Source of the DNA: Trileptium ribeirensis
Lineage: Eukaryota; Nematoda; Enoplea; Enoplida; Thoracostomopsidae
Length of the DNA stretch: 64,000 nt
Direction of reading: 5' to 3'
NCBI GenBank assembly: GCA_030248225.1
Contig: JASANE010029488.1
Coordinates: forward strand, 1-64,000
Shown: positions 44,150 through 56,550 of the stretch, one piece after another
Numbering within the stretch: the stretch's first letter is position 1
Layout of the letters: the number at the start of each line of letters is the position of its first letter
Program-made: the position numbers and the translations under genes
The notes under the pieces: model-generated
Told to the model about the DNA's origin: nothing
What the model saw: only the letters and a program-made list of their open reading frames with translations
Database searches by the model: none

Positions 44150-44385
44150 CGTACCCATGGGTCACAGAACAAAACCATCACCACCAATGAGTTTCCCATG
44201 CTCGAAATCTCCCAGGTAAAACTTATCAGCGGCCCAAGAAGTCAGAACAAATTTTCAAATTTTAGGTCGAGGAAACATTGGGGCGCCATACCTCAAACCA
44301 CATAAATCCAGAACATGAGCCTTAATCGAAAAACAAAAAAGATTCATCTGCATTTATCATTTTACGATGAAATAAAACCATCCAG

Positions 44386-45545
44386 CAGGGAGTAACCGGA
44401 ACTCCGGTTCCGGTTCCGGCGAAAATCGTGTTCCGGTTGCGGTTCCGGCAAAGAGCAAAAACCATACCGGAACCGGAATTCCGGTTTAAAAATTTTGTTT
44501 GAAATTTTCCACGTTTTTTCCTTCATCCTGTAATCCAAACATATGTAATATATTATACAATGATCAAGCTCCAATACAACCAAGCAAAAGAAATGATTAA
44601 CTGACCAATTAGCCGTGTGAAACGTAAGTAGGGCACGTAATTTGAGCAGCAGTTTTTCATAATAACCTGCAGGAGTTAAATCAAAGCCAGGTTGATGCCT
44701 GTAGCAGCTATTTTACACATCCAGAAGTCTGTGGGATACGTTTGAATTAAACCGGTCCAACTCGGTAACAGAGTATGGCTTACGCAGAAGTACTTAGGGT
44801 ATGCTTGGCTAACATAAATTGCTTGGCTAACATAAATTGCGTCAAGCACCCGCCAGTGCGCTTGTAAACTTGGTAAATCAGTCTAAATCTAAGTAAAATA
44901 GCGTTATCTGCAACGCAGCTAGAAACTGCTTTCTTGGCAATGCACTGTATTTATTGAAACTGTGCGAGCAGCATCACAGTGTGTCTCAGTTATAGCATTC
45001 TGATTAGAAAGTTATCATAACTGACGCACTGTTTGTCCAACGCTAGCCTAAGCAGTGTCTCTGACCGCTGATCAGAAAATTACCTTCTATCTATTATTTT
45101 GTCTTAGAATCATATAAACCAATAATTTAAAGTTTCCTACAGAAGAACATGCAACAAACATATGTGTAGTAAAGGGAGGCGACTGAAGACAGAGCCAAAG
45201 TGTGTATTCTACGCTCCAAGCTTTGTAAGCACATTCGATGTGACGCAGTGTACGCAATGGTGTATAGTGGAGGACACTTTTTGCTCTGAATGTCCAAAAA
45301 TCGACATATTTGATCGATAAATAAACATTATTAGCTTCCTCAGTCTCTTTAAAGTTAAATAAATAATACCATCGCAATACATTAAGTTTAATATAAAAGT
45401 TATTTTTAATGCATTTTAAATCCACTATACCTTCATTTCTTCCATCATCTGTTTTACTATATATAAATTTCGAAGACCAGGTTCCGGTTTAAATGGACGG
45501 TTCCGGTTGCTGGTTCCGGTAAATTTCGGTTCCGGTTATTCGCTG
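44386..45545 (+). mobile_element. hAT-type non-autonomous element (copy 2) with perfect target duplication
   Basis: Ends CAGGGAGTAACCGG and CCGGTTATTCGCTG are imperfect inverted repeats starting with CAG, as in hAT. CCATCCAG stands directly on both sides (44378-44385 and 45546-45553), an exact 8-bp duplication. Intact satellite monomers, for example near 43497, carry a single CCATCCAG at this position. The 1160 bp interior has only a 112-codon minus-strand ORF (45087-45425) with a diverged counterpart in copy 1 (32166-32450) and no transposase motif. Confidence 0.88.
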
Positions 45546-45960
45546 CCATCCAGATAAAAAAATTCGAAAATTAAGATAAAAATAACTTTGCTTCCGTGAA
45601 AGGTACTAAATTGGGTGAAAAACCCTCATTTTGACCTCTGACCCCGAACCTTAGGGGGCGCCAAACCCCCGCAACCATGGGTCACAGAGCAAAACCAATA
45701 CCGTCCATGAGTTTCCCATGCCCGAGAACCCCAAGTCAAACTTTTCAGCCGCGCAGGACCTCAGAACAAATTTTCGAATTTTGGGTCGGGGAACCGTTGG
45801 GGCACCATTCCTCAAACCCCATAACTCTAGAACCGGAGCCTTAATCGAAAAACAAAAAAGAGGCATAGGTATTTATCATTTTACTATAAAATAAATCCAT
45901 CCAGAGGAAAAAATTCGATAGTTAAAATAAAGGGTACTAAAATGGGGTAAAATGGGGCCA
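45546..45960 (+). repeat. Satellite monomer (fifth block)
   Basis: Continuation of the monomer interrupted by the hAT-type element; anchor near 45842. Confidence 0.85.
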
Positions 45961-46900
45961 AAAGCCCACATTTAGACTCCGGAGCCAGAGCTCAAACCAA
46001 AAAAACGCTCGTGGATGTACACGGTAAATCGACTATGCCGGTTTGAATGAGGCCAAGATCATGAAAATCGGTTAAGGCGTTATGGGGTATGGCCGATCAC
46101 ACACACAGACGGAATTTAAAAGATTTCACCCCTGCAACACACAATCTCCACTACGTTTCACTACGTTCTGAATAAAATATGTCGACAGGTATGGCACATA
46201 TCACCGTCTCCATACCAAATGTACTTTCTTTTTGTGCGCTAATGGACCATCATGCGTCCAATTTGCCTTGAAAGTACCTTTGGCATACGAAATTGGTGTG
46301 TACCTGGGGTCGATAACTTTTGTTTCTTCTATTGTATCATACAGTCAAATTGTCAGATATGCAAACATTAATACGACATTCAATTTGTTATCGCACATAT
46401 ATTTCGTACATTAATATCTTAATCTATTTCCAGTTATCTTTTTTCTCTATGGTCTTATAGTTCTCTTATATGTATACGTTATATATTATGTACGTATATA
46501 TATTATTTCGGTTCTAGTTCACTTTATTATTAAATTTAGCTTCCTACCCTGCCAGTTTAAACGTAATTTAATAAACTCCACCCAATGTTCTAACTTAGGT
46601 TCACTTTAATAAAGAATTTTTTTACACGGGAATTGGATGACTTTATAAGATAATTGATCGTTAACAACAACATAGTCGGTTCCTAGGTTAACGTCTATTA
46701 TTTCATCTAAATCCTCCACTGCTCACCGCCGCCTTGCGGTTAAGGTTTTCCCAAAGGCTAAGTACACCGCTGATTCCTGGTGTTTGGTGCAGTTGGTTTC
46801 CCGCCTGTGAAATTTACATCCATGATTCACACAAAATAGACTTTTCATGTCTACAAATATAAGCTATATCGGTGCTTAAATGATCGAGTGGACTTATCTC
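45961..46900. other. Non-coding stretch; TE-tail-like phrase near 46060-46110
   Basis: GAAAATCGGTTAAGGCGTTATGG followed by GGCCGATCACACACACAGACGG resembles 3' tails of non-LTR elements. The rest has TATATAC microsatellite and no gene. Confidence 0.4.
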
Positions 46901-47837
46901 ATAAATCCGCACGTGGGTCCCGGTAGACTAAGGTAGGGACCGAATTTTAAGCTTTTCCTAATACAAGATTATAGTCTTAACTTACTATGCGAGTTGTCTA
47001 TCATTCGAGCGATATGCGGGTGGGTTCAGCTCCCAATTTTATAGAGTTATATTGTTGATTCATCCTAAAAACACTAAATGATACGCTAAAACATGCGCGT
47101 AAGCCACTACCGGAGTAATGAGCCTTTCTGGAGTATCCTTAATTCCTACGGGCTAACAAACCTGGTGTGTTCGATGAATTTTCTGTACTAATTCACTACG
47201 TATTCAACCTAATTAATAAAGATGGTCATAGTCTTAGAACGATTGATTCGTTCACTATTGCAACTAAGCAGCGATAAGGGCCAAATTCGAACGAGTTCCT
47301 AACTTACTCAACAATCTACAAATTTGTCCAAGGTTCAATTAATTAATGCCAGAAAGTGGCTGTAAGTTATCATTATAAAATTTATGCCAACTTTGAGGCA
47401 TGTCGGCAGGTGTAAAAATTGTATTCAGGTACCCGTAAATTTAACTAGAACGAAAACTATGCGTAGCGATGCCTCATCGGCCATCGGCGCTATCCTATAG
47501 GTACTAAAACTAAAGTTATTTTGACTTGATAAATGCTCTCAAAACGAGCTTCATTTGGTACTAAAATTGAACTAGTATTTCGGGCGATTTCTACTCGACA
47601 ACGCGATTCAGTAAGCGGAGGCCCCGGTTGTCGGGACAACCGTAACAATTTTACTAACTGTAATTCTTTCCGTTTGCATTCCTAAATCACTCGGATTCCT
47701 AGTTTTCGGCCGAGATTTCGTGTTTGGTTCTACGGGGGCTGGGGGAAATCCATAATTTTCAATATCTCGTTAACTTGCCAGACTTTTTCTACGAAATTTT
47801 GCACGGCGGCTGGGCTTGATCTTATTTATCGTTTTTC

Positions 47838-48768
47838 TAGGACCGGGTCAACGGTCCTCACAAAAATTGGTCGGTCGGGCCGAGACCCGATATCGAGCGA
47901 CATCGTCAATTTTGTTACTCAAAAAGATTGCCACTACCAACAAATTTACCAACTCTGGTAAATTTGATATTTTCACTGCAGCGGCCGTATATCGGAGATT
48001 CAAGTCTCCGACGGCTTTCGTGCTGCTTCACTGATATACACACTCAGAGAGAGAAAGACTCAGAAATATGTGCAAAAGCAAGACTAAAACCTACTATGAA
48101 ACTGTACATAAAACTGCATGAGACAGAGAATTATATGAAATTTGTGTCGACTCTGGGCGGATTTTGCTCTGCCCGGGTCCATAATTTTTGAATGAGCCAC
48201 GCCTTTGCCGGGCTTAATAGTTCAAATGGAAGGCCTAAAGGGTCTCTATTTGTACAGTAAAAATCATCGAGATTCCTGGAGGGAATTATAAGTTGTAAAC
48301 AGTTGAGTTTTTCGGTGGGGGCGGACCCCTATCGGGCCGTCGGGTTTGTGATTCCGGCCCGATAAAGTTGCGTTTTAGAACATGTCGGATAGTGAACATA
48401 CCTACGAAGAAACAGCGAGTGTTTCAACAAAATTCCTGGAGAGAAGCTGAAAATATTTTAATTTTACATTTTTGGTGGGGTTAGGCCTCTTCAAGACCGT
48501 CGAGTTTGGGGTTCCGACTCAAAATCGACATGTTCTAGAGTCCTATTCGTTAGTAGACAGTACTACGAAGAAACTGCCAAAGCTTTAGCAAAATTCCTGG
48601 AGAGAAACTTAAGATATCTCGATTTTCCTATTTTGGTGGGGGCGAGCCCCTTCGGGGTCGTCGGGTTTATATAATTCCGACGCGTTGCTTGTACGTTTTA
48701 AATATTTAATCCCAAACTCGGATCCTTCTCGAGATCCGGGTAAAATTTTTGCTTAATTTCTGGGATAG
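47838..48768 (+). repeat. Near-identical block shared with 57588-58492
   Basis: From AGGACCGGGTCAACGGTCC to TTAATTTCTGGGATAG the two copies differ by few substitutions and by 28 bp present only here (after CCAACT near 47953). Outside, the copies are clearly diverged. Confidence 0.88.
48262..48740 (+). repeat. ~160-bp internal tandem repeat, three units
   Basis: Units start at ATTCCTGGAG (48272, 48433, 48593) and contain TTTTGGTGGGG and CCGTCGGGTTT-like phrases. The same repeat has three units at 57998-58480 and about five at 58960-59720. Confidence 0.82.
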
Positions 48769-49461
48769 TTGTCGATTGTCGAGATAGACCGAATTTCCTA
48801 CATAGGTGGGCTGTCTCACTCACGGGGTTATGACAGTATGACACAAAATTTTATCACGTGCGGATAAAGCTACAGCACTACTGCAACGTTAGCGAAATTT
48901 TGACTGGGTTCCTAGGAAAACTTGGTTTGACAATATTCCTACCTAAAACAGCAAAATGGATAGACGGACTTTCGTCCAAAGAAATCGTAAAGCGTGGAAA
49001 ACCTTGAGCACAAACTTTGATAAATACTAAGCGAAACTTGTGTGACCATAGATGACTCGGAGTTCTAATAATAATTTCCAATCAAAACGGGGTTTGTTTA
49101 ACCTCGGTCGGCTCAAAGATCCTATTTTCCAATCCTAACTCGACTCAGGGAAGCATGTAAAATGAGTCTAAGCGCGAGTGTCACGCTTATTTATGTCCTA
49201 ACTCGTTGACCGAGGGAGGTTCAATTCGACTCCGACTTTCCAATTAAAACAGGCGAATCTCTAAGCATGGCGACGGGTCGGCGGAACGAGCTAGGGTGGG
49301 CTAAACTATCGTGTAAACATAAGTATGGACAGGGAAGGCTGCAACTGTACAATAGCGCTTATCAAAACGATATTCAATCCTATGGTCTAACTGTCCTACG
49401 TCGGGTTCTCTTAACCGAACACTAACTAGGCTTGCTTGCGTTATTTCACCTCCCTGTCCAC

Positions 49462-49467
49462 ACTTAC
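49462..49467 (-). promoter_or_regulatory. GTAAGT splice donor, copy A
   Basis: GTAAGTGTGGACAGGGA on the minus strand; the same 17 bases occur at the copy B donor. Confidence 0.5.
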
Positions 49468-49632
49468 AGAGTCGGATCCTTTCGTTGACGTCCATCGCCC
49501 ATCCATCCGCAGGCACGACCAAAGCGAAAAAAGCCACGAGTAAATCAGTGAAAGTGAAAATAAAACAACTTGGTAGTGAGCGCCAGAGTCGGTCTGCAAA
49601 ACGACCGAACTCTGTGCTGTCGAAGTCGGACT
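49468..49632 (-). other. Predicted 165-nt first exon, copy A
   Basis: Runs from an initiator (TTCAGTCC, +1 at 49632) to a GTAAGT donor. The matching exon in copy B is also 165 nt. No shared ATG-initiated frame, so it may be an untranslated leader. Confidence 0.5.
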
Positions 49633-49667
49633 GAACACTGCAGAGAAATTGCTACTCTGCTTTTATA
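49632..49667 (-). promoter_or_regulatory. TATA/initiator core promoter, copy A
   Basis: CATATAAAAGCAGAG with the TATAAAA start at 49667, and TTCAGT with its A 35 bases downstream. Spacing is identical in copy B. Confidence 0.55.
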
Positions 49668-49799
49668 TGAAAATTTTAAATTTTTGAATTTTCAACTATT
49701 TTTCCGTTAAAGTGCTTATTTAGCACTTTTGGGCGATTTGGCCCCATTTTCTGATCTTTTAAATAAATATTCTTATCGCCCACATTCCAATCATATTTG

Positions 49800-50450
49800 G
49801 GGCCGATTTTATATTAAATTTAATATAATTTATAATGATTTACGACCTTATTGATATAAAATTTTAAATAAACCTAAACTACAAACGTAAACTCCAGACT
49901 GCCAGCTACTAACTTTATATCATGGCTATACTAATTCGTCAAACTCAGTCATTTCGTTTAGCGGCTTCATCTTTGATGGTCCGGGCAGTATGCACTGGAA
50001 TGTCGGTATAAATTGCAAACTTTCACCTTTCCACTAGTTTTAATAATAAAGTTATATCAACTTGTTATCAGCTGCCAATCAAGCTTGCTTATTTAAGGTA
50101 GCACTATGCGATGATTCTGCAAGCATCGGACTAAATTTAATATAAAACTCTATATCAAATGAGTATTAAGCCGGCGACCTGTATTTGTTTGTTTTACGAA
50201 GGTACAAGCTTACACAGACTCTTCAGAAGACAACGCAGTATCGACACCCTCACTGATGAGCTACTTCAAGAAGCTAATATTACGATTAAATTTGTCGCTT
50301 TATACTAATTTTATATTAAAGTTTTGCTAATAAACACTTTATATAAAGACATATAAAAACAATTTCAAATTTATATAAAATGGATACATTTGAAACCCGT
50401 AAACAATTGTTTGCTTAATGTAAAAGTTTTAATATAAGCGTATATTTATA
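49800..50450. repeat. Cluster of TTTATATTAAA/TTTATATAAA motifs, copy A
   Basis: Many near-palindromic AT motifs (49810, 50140, 50305, 50338, 50375, 50430) in one 650-bp stretch upstream of the minus-strand promoter; the same clustering recurs at 60890-61545 and, inverted, at 63750-64000. Confidence 0.6.
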
Positions 50451-51324
50451 AACTTGGGATTGGGGTTAGATTAAACAGAGGCGGCTTAAGTAAACAAACA
50501 GAGACAAACGAGGGCAACCAGTGCGACAAGAGGGTCCCATTCCCTCAGTGGCGGCCAAAGTGCCAAACTAAACCCGGATTCGGACTCAGTATGTCCGTCC
50601 GGTTAAAATGATATGTAACAGGACCATATTCGGTCAATTAAGGGGGAAATAGGCTCTGGGGGAGGGTCCATGCCAAATTTTTTCAGGGTAGGGTGTGTTA
50701 AACGGTTCCCGCGAGTTCGGGGCACATTCTTCTGGGTGTTCTAGGTATGTTTGGGCAAGTCTGGACGAGGGGAATCTAATGAGGGGCTACACGCCGGTCA
50801 TGGCGTTATTTCATGTTTTTCCATGGGAGAGGGTACCTAAAAGTGGGCGCAGGGGGACCGGTTCGGGCTTAGATTAAAGCCTCGGATCTAGGGATCTATC
50901 GGATCTAGATACTTAGGCTCAACATTCGTTAAGTTATTTAATTATTTGTGTTTAAATCGCTTACGTACATACTAATTAGTCCATAAGTCCGTGGAGGCGG
51001 GTCGGATCTCCACGAAACCGGTCGCCTTAGAACTCCGTAAAATTTCCTATAAGAAATGTTAAGTAAGAAATTTTCAAATTCCAACGGTTCCGGAGCTATA
51101 GACCGCAGCCGATATTTTAGATGCCAAATTTTCTAAATTTTATCTCTTATCTCGACCAGCGAAAATGAACGCTGGTATTTAATATTTCATAAAGCTTTAC
51201 GAGTTATCCGTGTAGTGGTACATATTGAACACTGGGAAGTTTAATATTTCAGGTTTTCTCTTATAATTTTCAGGAAATTTTCTCAATTGCTGTTCGCTTT
51301 CCGGCGGACAGCCATATTTTTGTG

Positions 51325-51365
51325 GTCCTCATCCGTGAGGACGGTCGTGACGGGTATCCGTCACG
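51325..51365. other. Paired stem-loops, copy A
   Basis: GTCCTCA-N4-TGAGGAC followed by CGTGACGG-N4-CCGTCACG. Confidence 0.7.
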
Positions 51366-51689
51366 GCCAATCCTTCCAGCGACGATTCACAACGAGTTTC
51401 GCGGTCCTACCATGCGGGGTAGGGCTATTGTTGCTTACATATATACATATTGGGTTCAGCGGGGGAGTCGTACCGTCCTATAATTTTCCACAAGGCGAGT
51501 ATGGCAAGGGCTCACCGTACTCGCAATTTCAACCTACAAAAACACGGCTTTAAAAAGCGCAAAAAACCCTAGAATTTTCCTCAAAAATCACGCTAAACAA
51601 GACAAATAATTCCCGATTTCTGGCGCCTCCAAACTAGTACATTAGAAGGTACAATAACAGACACAATTATCATACAAATAGCATTAGAA

Positions 51690-52185
51690 AGTGGCGCTTT
51701 TATGGCCAACAACACGATTAATACACGACGAATATATGTTCATGATCAATGGCATATCATATCATTATAACTATAGGAATAGTACAAACTTCTGGCAGAT
51801 TTCGACGCTTTTATGGCCTCTACCAGCACAACATACAGTACATATAGAACGATCATCAATCATATGAAATCACAATGAATTAGAGGCGCTTTTATGGTCT
51901 TTACAACGCAAGGATATGGTACGAATATGATACGATGATAACTCCTTTATATATATACATATATACAGATAAAAGTATCGTCAATTCGGAATGCCAGATG
52001 GTGTATATGTACCTGAAAACATGTACGAGCAGTAATAGTAACTCCAATGGTACACTAATACACGATACGATCATGACAATATATAGCATGTGCCTTTATG
52101 GCCATAACAATATGGTTATAACAGACGATGGTACTATATATTAGTAGATATATATACAATTCAATTATACCAACGAGCCTTTATG
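51690..52185 (+). repeat. Irregular array of GC-TTTTATGGCC motifs
   Basis: GCGCTTTTATGGCC-like phrases near 51692, 51808, 51886, 52089 and 52169, separated by 80-200 bp of CAATATGATACGATCAT-type sequence. Inverted copies occur near 62333 and 62424. Confidence 0.7.
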
Positions 52186-52574
52186 GCCCTACAATCAATA
52201 ACCATCTAACTATATGTACATACGGCAACTTTCTCGATGATTCTTTATCCCTAAAACGTTAATTACGATATTCCTTTTTGATCGCAAAAATGTCGGCGGT
52301 GCGGGCCGAGATGTGGCAAAAATCTTAAGTTCGTGGCGAGATTGATGGACGTAACGATTCATGATTTGTACTATATATACGGTTTTCAAAATGGTGACGG
52401 CAGAGCTTCACCGTTGGTACGTATATACGGGAAGAATTCGGCTATGTATTCGTTCGCGCACGAAGGCGTTATAGATTGGTTCTAAGCCCATTTATGTACA
52501 TGTTTCGGTGCCACAGTGGGTTTCGTACCCGATTGGATTATTTTGTGATGTGTATTCCAAGTGGGGAGACATTC

Positions 52575-52885
52575 ACAACTAACTTCGAAAATGTTGACCA
52601 TTACGCTATGGCCAGGATTATTGGGGAAGTCGCAAAAATGTTGACCATTACACTGTGGACAAGATTATTAGTATTCGAAAAATGTTGGCCATTACACTGT
52701 GGACAAGATTATTGAGGGCTTTGACTAAATGTTGGCCATTTGACTGTGGTCAGGATTATTGGGGAATTTCTAAATGTTGACCATTGGAGTGTGGCCAGAA
52801 TTATCGTAAATGTTGGCCATTAGAGTGTGGCCAGGATTATGGGATTTCGATAAAAGTTTGCCATTAGGTTGTAGTCAAGATTAAT
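52575..52885 (+). repeat. Short tandem repeat, unit about 35-57 bp
   Basis: AAATGTTGACCATTACACTGTGG-type starts with CAGGATTATTGGGGA-type ends; about seven diverged units. Confidence 0.85.
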
Positions 52886-52989
52886 CCACCTCGTAACGAT
52901 CCGTAAGGATCATATTCAACCTTCATAAATACCCGTATATACACCATTTTTGATGCCTTGCACACAATACATAATCAAACAAGTCAAAG

Positions 52990-53370
52990 CGCACTGCATT
53001 TTGGATATCGGGTTCATCGACCATAAAACCCTTGAATCCTCACGAAACGGCATAATAGTGGAGTTGGCATCTAGATAGCAAAGTCATCGTATACACCGTA
53101 CTGGATAATCTAATAGACACTCATTGTAAAGTAAAAACAAGCAAAATCACGTCGAAATTTGAAAAATTTCTGACAACGGGTCGACGAACCATATTCGAGC
53201 CCGCAGCGGCATAGGGAGTGGTACCCCAAAAGTCTTGCTCAGCGAACTTGTAGATCTTGATGACCTGAATCTGTATGGTGGTGTATGACGCGAAGCCTGT
53301 GTCGCGAGATATACTCTGCGAAACACTGGTACCCGTATGGCCATATTTGGCAGAGTCCTTAAAAACCTGT
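52990..53370 (-). repeat. Diverged coding-like repeat (pair of 24690-25160)
   Basis: On the minus strand DFWGTTPYAAAGSNMVRRP then, after stops, GFMVDEPDIQNAV. Similar blocks and order in 24690-25160 on the plus strand. Family not recognised. Confidence 0.45.
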
Positions 53371-53479
53371 CTTTTTTGCAATTTTGACCCGAAAGATGAG
53401 GTGGGACCTGTCGCAGACTATATCGCGCGAATAGTCATAAGTTCTAAGATGGGATCGGAGTTCAGCTAAAGGACACATC

Positions 53480-54810
53480 GTCAACATTATCTTGATATAG
53501 AACAAAAATTGTCGAAATCCGTCCGTCCGAAAACGAGTCATGAATGACAGGCAAAAACAAAATTTTCATGATCTTTCCCTACAGCGTCCTCAGTAAAAAC
53601 TCCGCTCGCCTCCCTTTCAATGTTTCTACATTGATATTGACATTTCTACATGTTACTATCGCAAATCGTCAATCTAGGATCAACACTTGTCCCTGGTTAC
53701 AATTTTCTGTTTCTTTCACTGTTACCGTCTGCATACAATCCACGTAGAAATTCGAACTGTGACATTGATGCCGCCAATAGAAAATTCAAATCTGCGAAAA
53801 TGATCATGAAGAATATGGCATCTCACCTGTTTATCCTTCCGCTCACCAGCCACCTGTAGCTCACAGTGCGCATTTGGGGCAAGCTAAAACAAGACCGCAA
53901 TAAAGCCAATACATTATTAAGTATAACAGATATCACTCATATCTCAACTCTAAAATACCTACATCACGGGTACATTACGAGCTACTGATAAATTTTACAA
54001 AAATGAATTGGCGTATTCAATATTTGAATCAATATTAAGTACTGATACAATAATCTTTATACTTTTGTTACAAACTGCACTTTTTCAGGCATAACAGTAT
54101 CCATTCTTATTCCGCTCACTAAAAATCGAAAACAAATGAATACCCAAGCGGCGCAAATTTTTTTGCAATATGCGCTGTACTTTTACTTTTCATTCACTAA
54201 AACATCTAAAAAGCACAACGCTGAACCTAGCAATGGCGCGCAGTTTCAAAAATTCCCTCCTTATAATATTGTAGCTGTTTTACTCCCTAATACTGTTGAA
54301 AAAAGATGAGCAGTTAAACCAAAATGCTATAATATTGAGAAAACAAAACGGGAAGTTAAACCACAATCTATCTAAATTCTCATTCAGCCACTAAAACAAT
54401 AGAAACCTGTCGCAGGGTGACGACACGATCATGACCGTAAAACTCCCGGTTTTTAGCCATTTTTCTTGTATTATGCAATGCCGCAAAATAATTGTTATGC
54501 ACAATTTATTATTCTAAGCCGCCGTTTCAAAAATATATATCACTATTCCAGTTGTTCAATGCTTACGCTACAACAATTTACAAAGCAAGAACGCAGTTAC
54601 CTCAGTACAGTGCTTGCACTAGGTGGTTCGTTCAAGACAAAGCGGCAATTAGACTTATTCATCGTCAGAGATAGCAAAACACACTTATACACTGCAATGG
54701 TTCGGCTAGCCTTACATTCTTTATAGTAATATCTAACATGCTCCGGTCCGTTGGACCAGCCCAGACAGTTTGAAATTTTTCCGAGTGGAACAGTAAATTC
54801 TCTTTCAGCC
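53480..54810. other. Non-coding stretch, nothing recognised
   Basis: Short incidental ORFs only. Confidence 0.5.
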
Positions 54811-54814
54811 CAAG

Positions 54815-55005
54815 CACTGGGCTCTCCAAATTGGGGGGGGGTTGGGGGGCCCTGGCATTTTTCGGTTCCCCCTGGTTCAGAACAAACCCCGGTTCACGGC
54901 CTCTTCGAAAGTTTTTTGTTTCCAAAGTACATAAAATTTGATCAAAATTTGTACTAAATTTCCGTTCTGAAGCCACAAATTTCGCAAATTTTATCAAAAT
55001 TTGTG
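54815..55005. repeat. G-rich dispersed repeat, copy 2
   Basis: Same ordered phrases as in 21070-21310 (CTGGGCTCTCCAAATTGG to CCGTTCTGAAGCCA and AAATTTCGCAAATTTT). Confidence 0.75.
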
Positions 55006-55340
55006 TAATAAAATCGACGTGACGCTGCTGCATTACGCACTTCCCAGACGCAATGCCCATACGACCCCGGCTATCGTGACTTCAAGGGCGGACCTGACGG
55101 GTTTCAATTACTCGAATGTCTTTTCCCGCGCGAGTCAGGCCCAAGAAATGACGGAGCTTAGCAAGCCGCAGGAGCGCTTCACAGGATGTGTTCTGATCCT
55201 GCCGGACGGTTGCGCACGTAGTCTACGAGGTACTACCTTTGAGGTCCCCAGGGAGGTCGGCTCCGTCACCTGCTCACAGGCCAAAGAGACCGTACCACTA
55301 TTCCCTATCCACGTCCAAACCGGGAAGTGTAAAATTTCAA
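55006..55340 (+). other. GC-rich patch with a 115-codon open frame
   Basis: Markedly richer in G and C than both sides; the frame 55001-55348 has no ATG at its start and no motif that I recognise. Confidence 0.3.
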
Positions 55341-56550
55341 ATATTTAAGCCTAAGCTTGAGCGAAATTAGTTCCTATTTTATCGAACTAACTACTTTATT
55401 AAATTTAGCCAGTGGCCCCCACTAGGGTCCGACAAATCCCTAGACGTTTAACGTCGGATCTGCGCATGTCTAAGTTTCCTATGTCGGGTGCTCAGCGTGA
55501 GTAGTAAATTTTCTAATTTGTTGCACCAGTCGTACCTATACAACAACAATAATTAACAACTCATTTGTAATCGGCGAGTCACGCTGAGGTTTGCTTCTTC
55601 GATGCGCGTGTCAAACCTGAACGTGGGTCATCGATTTGGGGTGACGGATTTGAAACCCCTTCAGTTCCTATCGCTACTACGGGTCAACAAAACACTTGCA
55701 CAATGCGGGTTTTCAGTGAGCATTTATTGATGAGTTGCACAAAACTTAGGGGTACACGGACAGATACATATTGCACGGGCAAATACAATAAGCGTTATGT
55801 CACAATTATGGCACGCTAATACAAAATGAGCAGAGCATCAATCGGGGAGGGTTGCGGAGTCATCACCTTTTTCACTAAACTCTCACAGCTGAGTCAAAAA
55901 CCACGGCATGTACTGTGAAGCCTTATCTCATGACAGCTGTGCTTACCTTACCCATAAAAACAGTGGGTCAAATCAAAAGTCAGTACCGGTAAACGCTGCG
56001 GTTAGTTATCGATAAAAAGAAAGGCGCCACTGGACTAACTACTTGCTCGGTACAACGTTTGCTGACAGAGAGGGTACTCCGACATAACAATAGGTTCAGG
56101 TAAGCGGAAGGCGGAAACGAAGCGGGGAATACGGGGACGAGCGTGCATCAGGGCGTTTTCGAGACTTCATCTTGCTCATTCAAATCACAAAATTATGGTA
56201 CATGATGATCGGTTACTTAGACTCGCATTTAGTAGCGATGCGGTTAACCTATGACAAAGTAATACAACAAGTGATACAACAATGCTTATTAAAATCATGA
56301 CAACGGTATGTACTGCTCTTCGGTACGACTCCTACATTCTTTTCTACGGGTGCGACATTAGTTTGGTCTCCTACTCGCACACATACATACATATTTAAAA
56401 TGACCCTATAAAATTTGTAGTGAAGCATCTAAATATGCTGGCTAATTTATGCACTCGTTCCCTATCGAGTTACTCCACAAACATGATGGCATTGAGTTCC
56501 TAATTACAATAGATCCTTGGACTAGATCACTACGAAAGACGAACATTTGA
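55341..56550. other. Non-coding stretch, nothing recognised
   Basis: Short incidental ORFs only. Confidence 0.45.

Larger units (their letters stand above)
42310..44385 (+). repeat. Satellite array with nested MITEs (fourth block)
   Basis: About six monomers (anchors near 42732, 43088, 43443, 43793, 44325). Two MITE copies interrupt them at the same position, after CATACCCATGTAC. Confidence 0.85.
46900..51560 (-). repeat. Large repeat family, copy A (no long ORF)
   Basis: Shares many blocks, in the same order, with 56550-62165: CCCCGGTTGT-GGGACAACC (47614), the 47838-48768 block, the promoter-exon at 49468-49667, the region around 50590-50880, and CGGATCTCCACGAAACCGG (51004). From 51060 it also matches the reverse complement of 62600-63020. 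Strand is given by the promoter. No reading frame above about 90 codons with recognisable features. Element class unknown. Confidence 0.65.

Noticed and set aside
49441..49638. Secreted small protein encoded in the 165-nt exon (hydrophobic stretch LFSLSLIYSWLFSLW)
   Set aside because: The frame has no ATG at its beginning, and the ATG positions differ between copies A and B.
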